Origin: an uncultured cyanobacterium
Lineage (GTDB): Bacteria > Cyanobacteriota > Cyanobacteriia > Cyanobacteriales > Geitlerinemataceae
NCBI GenBank assembly: GCA_937121005.1
Contig: CAKZKB010000446.1
Coordinates: 1 to 7,205 of the forward strand
DNA length: 7,205 nucleotides
Direction of reading: 5' to 3'
Made by a program: the position numbers and the translations under genes. This document shows, piece by piece, positions 1 to 5,222 of the stretch; the first letter of the stretch is position 1, and each line of letters opens with the position of its first letter. Below the pieces are notes generated by a model that saw only the letters and a program-made list of their open reading frames with translations, had not been told where the DNA came from and searched no databases.

Positions 1-1
1 C

Positions 2-415
2 GGCGAGGCTGGGGTGCTGGACGCGCCGCCCATGGACTACGAGACGGCGACTCCCAACCAGCAAATGGTGCTATCGCTGATCGCCGCCCGCGAACTCTTC
101 GGTACGCTGACGCTGAAGGTGTCGGCCGATCGCCCCACTGACGATCGCGCCTGGTTGACGGCGGCGGGTCAGTTAACCGTGACGGCGGACTACAGTGCAG
201 AGGATCGATCGCTGCAAGTGAGTGCCCTACTCCCCGTCGGCGGCGAAGTGCTGCTGTGGGGCGAGGACGATCGGGCAGCCGCCGGACGGCCCGATGCCGG
301 ACGTACCAGTGCGACGCTGTTTGATGTGGAACGCGATCGTACTTATTCCTTAGAAGTGCGCTTGCAACACGAGGATGCTTCGGCACTAACCTTCGCGATC
401 GTCGTGGAGGAGTAA
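2..415 (+). CDS. C-terminal part of an unidentified protein (5' end outside window)
   Basis: The reading frame is open to the left edge, so this is most likely the tail of a longer gene. A GTG at 14 and an ATG at 32 could serve as starts, but neither has a convincing Shine-Dalgarno sequence in the bases visible. The roughly 130 residues alternate short hydrophobic and acidic stretches (for example LQVSALLPVGGEVLLW, then TYSLEVRL near the end), which suggests beta-strands of a soluble domain. There is no signal peptide or membrane segment in the visible part. The ending loosely recalls the C-terminal beta-rich tail of cyanobacterial DUF1822 proteins, but I could not confirm this and assign no function. 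The segment is markedly GC-rich (43 of the first 60 bases are G or C). It converges on the Uma2 gene, with 29 bases between the two stop codons. Confidence 0.6.
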   Translation, partial: GEAGVLDAPPMDYETATPNQQMVLSLIAARELFGTLTLKVSADRPTDDRAWLTAAGQLTVTADYSAEDRSLQVSALLPVGGEVLLWGEDDRAAAGRPDAGRTSATLFDVERDRTYSLEVRLQHEDASALTFAIVVEE

Positions 416-424
416 ACTTAAATG

Positions 425-453
425 TTGGGGTAGTGCCTTCTGGCCTACCCCGA
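425..453. terminator. Stem-loop between convergent genes, probable bidirectional terminator
   Basis: GGGGTAG (427-433) pairs with CTACCCC (445-451), and GCC (435-437) pairs with GGC (442-444) around a TTCT loop, with a single bulged T at 434. T426 and T425 can extend the stem with G452 and A453. The hairpin fills the gap between the stop of the rightward gene (415) and the stop of the leftward Uma2 gene, whose TAG lies in the stem. Neither side has a long T-run, so efficient Rho-independent termination is an inference from position and stem strength. Confidence 0.6.
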
Positions 454-984
454 TCGTCTTTGGGTCATCGCCATTACTGCTGCAACCGTTGGCTCGGAAA
501 TGTCCCCTAAACTGGGCAAGCGATCGTCTCCGGCACAAATTTGCGGTAAGCTATCTCCTTGCCACACCCACACTTGTTGTTGGTGCGTATCGATTAACCA
601 AGCGAGTTGGGTTCCGTTACTCAAACAATGAAGAATTTTACTCTGTAAGTCGATGGTACTTTGGTTGAGAGAACGAATTTCAATCAACCAGTCTGGCGCA
701 CCTGAAAAGGGGCCATCTTCATCAGGAAGGCGATCGCATCTCACCACCGAGATATCGGGAACGGGAGAGAAGGGAGGGACAATACAGCGCAGTTCTTGTA
801 TGGCTTCAAATTCTTGGGTGCGATCGTTGATATAGTTGACTAACTGGCGTTGCAACCGCGAATGAAACAGGGTCGGCATGGGTTTTTGTACTGCGCGTCC
901 GTTGGTAAACTCCCATGCAGGAGAGGCTTCGATGTCGGGTTGGCGCAGAAATTTGGCTAGGGGTGTCGTGGTGACAGATTTCAT
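445..984 (-). CDS. Uma2-family (DUF820) putative restriction-endonuclease-fold protein
   Basis: At 179 residues this is close to the usual Uma2/DUF820 length, a PD-(D/E)XK-fold family present in many copies in cyanobacteria and of unproven cellular role. Family hallmarks seen are the N-terminal TPLAKFL...DIEASPAWE...G...KPMP...H block (residues 7-41), PD at 76-77, APDWLIEI with E102, the downstream K116, and the closing NG...AWLID...VWVW segment. The usual family motif EILSPS reads EIRSLN here, a small departure next to the active site. The ATG at 984 overlaps the stop of the upstream nuclease gene in an ATGA, and no Shine-Dalgarno is visible before it, so it is probably translated by coupling. 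Its first 22 codons are repeated at 2755-2820. The fold family is clear; activity and target are unknown. Confidence 0.85.
   Translation of the reverse strand: MKSVTTTPLAKFLRQPDIEASPAWEFTNGRAVQKPMPTLFHSRLQRQLVNYINDRTQEFEAIQELRCIVPPFSPVPDISVVRCDRLPDEDGPFSGAPDWLIEIRSLNQSTIDLQSKILHCLSNGTQLAWLIDTHQQQVWVWQGDSLPQICAGDDRLPSLGDISEPTVAAVMAMTQRRSG
931..953. repeat. Direct repeat copy 1 (inside intact uma2)
   Basis: These 23 bases are identical to 2767-2789, in the same orientation and exactly 1836 bases apart (a multiple of three). With one mismatch the match extends to 963. The wider homology is 926-984. It encodes the FLRQPDI region of the intact Uma2 protein. Confidence 0.9.
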
Positions 985-2612
985 TGTGGTTTTTCAAAAA
1001 TCAAGTCGTTGCCATCTGGAAAAACTGTAATTGTTAGAAAACCTCGATCTTCTAATGTCCGATCTAAAACTTGGAGTTCTCGGTCGATTGCCGATCTATC
1101 GAGGAAGTCACCTTTGAATGTAACTAACCGTTTACCAATTTTGCATTTATAAACATTAACTGTGTATGAAGTTTCGTCAGGCTCTTGCCAAAAACCAAAG
1201 AATATTAAATAAAAGCTAATTCTATATTTTCCTACAAAGAAACTAGAGAACAAATTGATTGCTACTTTCTGCTCGATCTTGATTTTTTTCTCATCAAGAT
1301 CGAGATTTTTCTTTTTGAAATGGATCTTTCCTAGATCCGAACCTGACTTATTTCCATTACACAAATAATCAAAATATTTAAGTTCGTCAATAGCTTGTAG
1401 TAAGTCATCTATAGAAACAAGGAAATCATGTTCTGGAATGTCAAACGCATGACATACATTTGCAGCCCGATCGACTATTTTGATAATATCAGAGGAACTG
1501 TCAATTTCATTTTCAAAATTGACCTTTACTGGGAATACTACCTTTTGTTTGGGATCTAGCTGTTTTTTTATTTCAACAATCAAAAAATCAGGTTGGGTAT
1601 TGAGTATTTTCATGAATTTGCAGCATTTTCTGAGTTGCTCAAGAGAATACTCAATGTTGCCTGTAAATCCAAAACGGAATAGATCTTCACCAATCGTATA
1701 TGGCTTAACAGTCCATTCAAAGAAATCAGACTTTATTCTAAATTTAATATATTCTTGTGAAATTAAACCTATAAGCGGAAGATAAAGATCTGACTCAAAC
1801 GATATTCCATAACGAGATTTTTCATCCTCCTTAAAGATCAGAAATACTTTTATAGGGGTAGGACAAAGAGACAGAACACCACTCTCACCGCTCAATTTGG
1901 AATTTTCCAATAAAATTCCAAATCTTTGATCGAATCCAACGAATTTATCTACATACAACTTTTTTTGAATTCCAATTGTCCAGTCAACTAAGTCTGTTAG
2001 AGGATCTTGTCCCGCAAATGTTATGTTAATTACTCCTACTCCATCCTCAAAACCTACATTTCGTAAAAACTCTTTTTTCTCCTGACCATATATTCCTATT
2101 CCATGCGGAACATATTTTTCGATCGCTGCTTTCAACGCTTCGCCAGTAGTATCTGGCAAGCTATCGCTGTCAGTATACCGAACACTCATTTTATGCTTAT
2201 TTAAGCTATTATGTTTTTTCTGGCTTTCTAATTTTCTAATTTTCTTCAGTGTTTTGGCAATGAAATCTTCCCCTACATGAACCAAGTAAGCTGCTTGAGG
2301 AGTATCGTGACCGTCAAATTCGATGAAGCAAAAAAATGTAGGAATTGGTGCTTTAGCAAGCCTTTCCAAGTTGGATACTTCAATCCGTTTTGTCTTGTTT
2401 TGCTTATCAGTGGATTTAACCTGAACCCTACATTCAATCGGTGCAAGCCACTCATCTCTAGGTCGATCGTATTCTTGTTGAGGGAATTCTACCATAAAAT
2501 CCCATCCCGTTCGGTCTTCACTGCCATCAGACTTATGTACAGTCAAATTTTGTTGATGACACCACGTCCGAAAAGCATCTTCTCCTAAGTTGCCCAACTT
2601 TTGATTTCGCAT
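981..2612 (-). CDS. Large protein with N-terminal DUF4365-like PD-(D/E)XK nuclease domain; AT-rich accessory gene
   Basis: I chose ATG 2612 (543 residues) because AAAGG lies about 7 bases upstream; a TTG at 2627 would add five residues (MKGKG). Residues 1-130 look like a DUF4365-type nuclease: G10-E11 in LGNLGEDAF, G36-W37-D38-F39, then E60-C-R-V-Q64-V-K66-S-T, giving the E, D and QxK of a PD-(D/E)XK site. The remaining 400 or so residues are mixed alpha/beta with lysine-rich stretches and I recognise no family; there is no signal peptide or clear membrane segment. Base composition is far below its neighbours (12 of 60 G+C at 1201-1260) and complete GCGATCGC sites are absent, which suggests acquisition by transfer. 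It has its own consensus promoter and is coupled to Uma2 by ATGA. A DNA-targeting defence or mobile-element role is inferred, not shown. Confidence 0.75.
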   Translation of the reverse strand: MRNQKLGNLGEDAFRTWCHQQNLTVHKSDGSEDRTGWDFMVEFPQQEYDRPRDEWLAPIECRVQVKSTDKQNKTKRIEVSNLERLAKAPIPTFFCFIEFDGHDTPQAAYLVHVGEDFIAKTLKKIRKLESQKKHNSLNKHKMSVRYTDSDSLPDTTGEALKAAIEKYVPHGIGIYGQEKKEFLRNVGFEDGVGVINITFAGQDPLTDLVDWTIGIQKKLYVDKFVGFDQRFGILLENSKLSGESGVLSLCPTPIKVFLIFKEDEKSRYGISFESDLYLPLIGLISQEYIKFRIKSDFFEWTVKPYTIGEDLFRFGFTGNIEYSLEQLRKCCKFMKILNTQPDFLIVEIKKQLDPKQKVVFPVKVNFENEIDSSSDIIKIVDRAANVCHAFDIPEHDFLVSIDDLLQAIDELKYFDYLCNGNKSGSDLGKIHFKKKNLDLDEKKIKIEQKVAINLFSSFFVGKYRISFYLIFFGFWQEPDETSYTVNVYKCKIGKRLVTFKGDFLDRSAIDRELQVLDRTLEDRGFLTITVFPDGNDLIFEKPQ

Positions 2613-2688
2613 ACCTTTACCTTTCAAATTTTCCAGACGGCAAATATCTCAATTTAGACAAGCTGTTCAAACAACTATAGATTATTTT

Positions 2689-2718
2689 ATTATAGACTAT
2701 TCAGGCAAGTGCTGTCAA
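2689..2718 (-). promoter_or_regulatory. Consensus sigma-70-type promoter for the nuclease-uma2 operon
   Basis: On the minus strand TTGACA (2718-2713) and TATAAT (2694-2689) are both perfect matches to the bacterial -35 and -10 consensus, separated by 18 bases. Transcription would start near 2682, leaving a leader of about 70 bases before ATG 2612. The -35 box lies inside the tail of the decayed Uma2 reading frame. Nothing else on this strand between 2612 and 2820 looks like a better promoter. Strength is inferred from the sequence only. Confidence 0.75.
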
Positions 2719-2820
2719 CCTAGCATCCGGTTTTCGTCTGGCGCATTCCTGTGTAGGGGACGCTTTGATGTCGGGTTGGCGCAGAAATTCGGCTAGGGGA
2801 GTTGCGATCGAAGATGTCAT
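2701..2820 (-). pseudogene. Truncated Uma2-family 5' end (remnant)
   Basis: From an ATG at 2820 a frame of 39 codons runs to TGA at 2701. Its first 22 residues, MTSSIATPLAEF then LRQPDIKASP, match 16 of 22 residues at the start of the intact Uma2 protein at 984. The DNA aligns without gaps over 59 bases (2762-2820 with 926-984, about 49 identical), including 23 identical bases at 2767-2789. Beyond the conserved glutamate at codon 25 similarity survives only in patches, with a likely deletion and loss of frame, and the rest of the gene is missing. The codon differences are mostly amino-acid-changing, which fits a diverged paralogue better than a fresh duplication. It starts 35 bases after the cyclophilin stop. 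Expression as a short peptide is possible but not supported. Confidence 0.75.
2767..2789. repeat. Direct repeat copy 2 (inside uma2 remnant)
   Basis: This is the partner of the repeat at 931-953. With one mismatch the match extends to 2799, and with more differences it continues through the start codon at 2820. Both copies keep the same register relative to their ATG codons. Confidence 0.9.
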
Positions 2821-2829
2821 GTTATAATT

Positions 2830-2849
2830 AGGTGGGACATTGCCCACCT
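2830..2849. repeat. Small palindrome AGGTGGG/CCCACCT, possible terminator of the cyclophilin gene
   Basis: AGGTGGG (2830-2836) and CCCACCT (2843-2849) form a 7-bp stem around a 6-base loop. It lies just downstream of the cyclophilin stop codon (2856, minus strand), followed on that strand by AT-rich AATTATAAC instead of a clean T-run. The core resembles the GGTGGGCAATGCCCACC-type palindromes that I recall as dispersed repeats in cyanobacterial intergenic regions. It may act as a terminator, be a repeat element, or both. Confidence 0.55.
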
Positions 2850-2855
2850 GCACCC

Positions 2856-3275
2856 TTATTCCTCAATTTTGACGGACAAAATTTTGTCACCTTTTTCGAT
2901 CGCGTCGACAACAGTCATGTCATCGGTATGTCCAAAAACCGTGTGTTTGCCATCGAGGTGGGGTTGGGGTTCGTGACAGATAAAAAACTGACTTCCCCCG
3001 GTATTGGGGCCAGCGTGTGCCATCGACAACGTACCCGCTAAATGCTTGTTTTTGTTGATTTCGCAGTTAATGGTATAACCGGGGCCACCCATTCCCGTAC
3101 CTTGCGGACATCCTCCTTGAATCATAAAATTGGGAATGACGCGATGGAAGTTCAATCCGTCGTAAAATCCTTTTTTGGATAAATCGACAAAGTTTTGTAC
3201 GGTATTGGGAGCATCTTCGGAGAAGAGATCTAAGTGGATGGTTCCCTTTTCCGTTTCCATGATGGCACGAGTCAC
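2856..3275 (-). CDS. Cyclophilin-type peptidyl-prolyl cis-trans isomerase
   Basis: The 139-residue protein is a complete single-domain bacterial cyclophilin catalysing cis-trans isomerisation of X-Pro bonds during protein folding. The active-site block FHRVIPNFMIQGG is intact with R45, F50, M51 and Q53, followed by GTGMGGPGY, then SMAHAGPNTGGSQFFI (residues 84-99) and PHLDGKHTVFG (105-115). The position of the cyclosporin-contact tryptophan of human cyclophilin A is histidine (H106), as in many bacterial members. No signal peptide is present, so it should be cytoplasmic. The start is GTG at 3275, chosen because AGGAGA (3288-3283) sits 7 bases upstream and residues from there match the family; the internal ATG (codon 6) is less likely. 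It is divergent from the methyltransferase gene. It could be called ppiB-like, but I leave the symbol open. Confidence 0.95.
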   Translation of the reverse strand: MTRAIMETEKGTIHLDLFSEDAPNTVQNFVDLSKKGFYDGLNFHRVIPNFMIQGGCPQGTGMGGPGYTINCEINKNKHLAGTLSMAHAGPNTGGSQFFICHEPQPHLDGKHTVFGHTDDMTVVDAIEKGDKILSVKIEE

Positions 3276-3282
3276 GTGGTTC

Positions 3283-3288
3283 TCTCCT
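3283..3288 (-). promoter_or_regulatory. Shine-Dalgarno site fixing the GTG start of the cyclophilin gene
   Basis: AGGAGA on the minus strand lies 7 bases before GTG 3275. It is the clearest ribosome binding site in the window and decides between this GTG and the ATG five codons later. Confidence 0.75.
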
Positions 3289-3341
3289 ATGAGTAACGTC
3301 CTTGGTTATGTTACCTTGTCAGGGGGACGATCGCCCCAAAC

Positions 3342-3369
3342 TTTATAAAATTTTATACAGAGGTTGCAA
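3342..3369 (-). promoter_or_regulatory. Candidate promoter of the cyclophilin gene in the divergent spacer
   Basis: On the minus strand TTGCAA (3369-3364) and TATAAA (3347-3342) are spaced 16 bases apart, giving a leader of about 65 bases. The -10 region overlaps a perfect 14-bp palindrome, TATAAAATTTTATA (3344-3357), so a TATAAA can be read on either strand. A matching -35 for the rightward methyltransferase gene is not evident: TTGTCA at 3316-3321 is 22 bases from the rightward TATAAA, too far for a standard promoter. Confidence 0.4.
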
Positions 3370-3376
3370 TCGGACG

Positions 3377-4504
3377 ATGGTTTGTGAATATTTTGCCACA
3401 GTAGCTCGCGGTTTGGAAGCGATCGCGGCGACAGAAATTGAGTCTTTAGGCGGAAAAAACCTGCGTACCGAGGTGGGAGGCGTGGGGTTTGAGGGCGATC
3501 GCGCTTTACTCTATCGAGTTAATTTACGATCGCGTTTGGCATTTCGGATTTTGATGCCGATCGCCGAGTTTCCCTGTCGCGATCGCGCCATGTTGTACCA
3601 AGAAGTTCAGCGAATTGACTGGTCGCAGTACCTCACTCCCGATCGCACTTTAGCAGTCAACGCGACCGGAGGCAACGATCGTCTCAACCACACCCATTAT
3701 ACAGCATTGGAAGTCAAAAATGCCATCGTCGATGCCCAACGAGAGGAATTTGGCAAACGATCGAGTGTCGATATTACCGATCCGGACTTGCTGGTGAACA
3801 TTTACGTTCGCGGCGATCGCGCCGTTCTCAGTTTGGATAGTTCGGGAACCAGTTTGCACCGTCGCGGATACCGTCCGGCGGTAGGGTTAGCCCCGCTTAA
3901 AGAAACGCTGGCGGCGGCACTTCTAGACATGGCAGACTACCGAGGAGACGTGGCTTTTCTCGATCCGTTATGCGGTTCGGGAACTTTACCGTTAGAAGCG
4001 AGTTTGAAAGCGCTAAACATTGCACCAGGATTGTTTCGCGATCGCTTTGCATTTATGAAGTGGACGGATTTCGATCGCGAACTTTGGCAGCAGTTGAAAC
4101 AAACCGCATTAGCAGAACAAAAAACGGCACTTCCCGCGCCTATATGGGGGAGCGATCGCGATCCGAAGGTCGTTTCTCATGCTTTAGAAAATGCCCGAAA
4201 CTGTGGCGTATCGGGAAAAGTTCGGTTTTGGCACAGCGAACTCGAAGATATTGAAGCCCCCAGCGATCGCGGTATTATTATTTGCAATCCACCCTATGGA
4301 GAACGGTTGGGAAAAGTTCGAGAGTTGGGAGAACTCTATCGAAAACTAGGCGATGTTTTTAAGCAACGCTTTAAGGGTTGGAAGGCGTATGTACTGACGG
4401 GAAACAAGAAACTGGCCAAACAAATTGGCTTGCGATCGTCCCGGCGCATTCCCGTTTACAATGGGGCGCTTCCTTGCGTGTTCTCTGAATACGAACTATA
4501 CTGA
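3377..4504 (+). CDS. THUMP-domain class I SAM-dependent RNA methyltransferase (RlmL N-terminal-domain / YpsC type)
   Basis: The 375-residue protein matches the single-domain relatives of the m2G methyltransferase half of E. coli RlmL (Bacillus YpsC group), which methylate the N2 of a guanine in 23S rRNA. I start at ATG 3377 because the family begins at YFATVARGLE, whereas the longer frame from TTG 3302 translates promoter-like DNA. Features: N-terminal ferredoxin-like and THUMP region (about 1-155), the linker signature LHRRGYRP (160-167), SAM-binding DPLCGSGT (196-203), and the catalytic NPPYGERLG (304-312) typical of exocyclic-amine methyltransferases. A weak AGAGG lies about 13 bases upstream. 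HIP1 sites are dense within the gene. Its TGA ends one base short of the converging terpene-cyclase-like gene's stop, with no room for a terminator. The exact rRNA site is inferred from the family. Confidence 0.9.
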   Translation: MVCEYFATVARGLEAIAATEIESLGGKNLRTEVGGVGFEGDRALLYRVNLRSRLAFRILMPIAEFPCRDRAMLYQEVQRIDWSQYLTPDRTLAVNATGGNDRLNHTHYTALEVKNAIVDAQREEFGKRSSVDITDPDLLVNIYVRGDRAVLSLDSSGTSLHRRGYRPAVGLAPLKETLAAALLDMADYRGDVAFLDPLCGSGTLPLEASLKALNIAPGLFRDRFAFMKWTDFDRELWQQLKQTALAEQKTALPAPIWGSDRDPKVVSHALENARNCGVSGKVRFWHSELEDIEAPSDRGIIICNPPYGERLGKVRELGELYRKLGDVFKQRFKGWKAYVLTGNKKLAKQIGLRSSRRIPVYNGALPCVFSEYELY

Positions 4505-4505
4505 A

Positions 4506-5207
4506 CTAAACTCGCTGCCAAGGTGAGATTCCCATTTCCTGAGACTTGCGGTAAACCATGACAATGTAAACGATATCGAACAGGAGAATAACAAAGTAGA
4601 GGTAGTCGAGAAACAGCGATGGTGGAAACAGCAAATGCACGGCGATCCCGGCTGTTAGCGAACCAATGCCCTTAAATAGGGCAATATAAATCGATTGTCC
4701 GTCTAAATTTTGGCGTTCGAGTAGCATCCAAATAAACAGGACGGACATCAGTAAGTTGTGACCGAACCCCGTATAGTTTTCGTAGTAGTTGCCCCCCCAG
4801 TTCCTAAACTCGTAGTCGAAACAGAAGAAGGTGAAAAAGGTAATCGCCAGGGTTGACCAAAAGACAGGCTGGAAGAAGCGATCGTCCATTTTCTGGAAAT
4901 GCTGCTTGCCAAATTTCAAAAATTGATATAAGATAACAAAGTCAACCAACAGCCACAGGACGCAAAAATAGACCTGATAGATGTGGTTGACGTGAAAATG
5001 AGCGGTATCGGTAAAAATGGAGGGATCCGTTAAGTGGATAAAGGCGCACATTGTTTCCCACGATAAGTTACCACAAAGGGCAACCATGGGCATTCCGCAG
5101 GCTTTATCCTGAAAATTGCGTCGAATCAAAAGAACGTAAGCAACCAGCCAACTCACGTCGCAAATTGCCCCGATCGCCATTCCCGACCAAAAAATCTCTG
5201 GTTCCAT
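4506..5207 (-). CDS. PaxB-type integral-membrane terpene cyclase homologue
   Basis: The 233-residue protein has about seven hydrophobic helices (near 8-28, 37-57, 75-97, 112-130, 147-163, 172-193, 198-219). It resembles fungal PaxB, which cyclises prenylated indoles or meroterpenoid precursors by protonation, and the related bacterial membrane cyclases. Shared features are a GM start of helix 1, NFQDKACGMPM, then N47-L-S-W50-E51, a later LLMS...L..R....GQS......GS block (152-183), and D211 in the last helix (LLFDIVYI). E51 and D211 correspond to the glutamate and aspartate shown by mutagenesis to be essential in fungal members. Length matches PaxB (about 240). ATG 5207 lies 15 bases after the frame-corrected UbiA stop, so the two are very probably co-transcribed; no Shine-Dalgarno is evident. 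The family is assigned from remembered sequence patterns; substrate and product are unknown. Confidence 0.75.
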   Translation of the reverse strand: MEPEIFWSGMAIGAICDVSWLVAYVLLIRRNFQDKACGMPMVALCGNLSWETMCAFIHLTDPSIFTDTAHFHVNHIYQVYFCVLWLLVDFVILYQFLKFGKQHFQKMDDRFFQPVFWSTLAITFFTFFCFDYEFRNWGGNYYENYTGFGHNLLMSVLFIWMLLERQNLDGQSIYIALFKGIGSLTAGIAVHLLFPPSLFLDYLYFVILLFDIVYIVMVYRKSQEMGISPWQRV

Positions 5208-5222
5208 AGCAACAGAATTGAA

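Noticed and set aside
445..2612. Nuclease plus Uma2 as a toxin-antitoxin pair
   Set aside because: Both products look like PD-(D/E)XK nuclease-fold proteins and neither resembles a small antitoxin, so the operon layout alone is not enough.
931..2789. Direct repeats as the target-site duplication or ends of a transposon
   Set aside because: The repeats are coding uma2 sequence with about 83% identity over 59 bases, there are no inverted terminal repeats, and no transposase or integrase gene lies between them.
2832..3041. Small plus-strand frame over the cyclophilin gene
   Set aside because: It lies opposite a clearly real cyclophilin gene and has no recognisable protein features.
3322..3337. 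GGGG...CCCC hairpin around CGATCG before the methyltransferase
   Set aside because: The stem is only four base pairs and is centred on a HIP1-like CGATCG, which is common throughout this genome.
3302..3376. N-terminal extension of the methyltransferase from TTG 3302
   Set aside because: The added 25 residues translate AT-rich promoter-like DNA and family similarity begins at ATG 3377.
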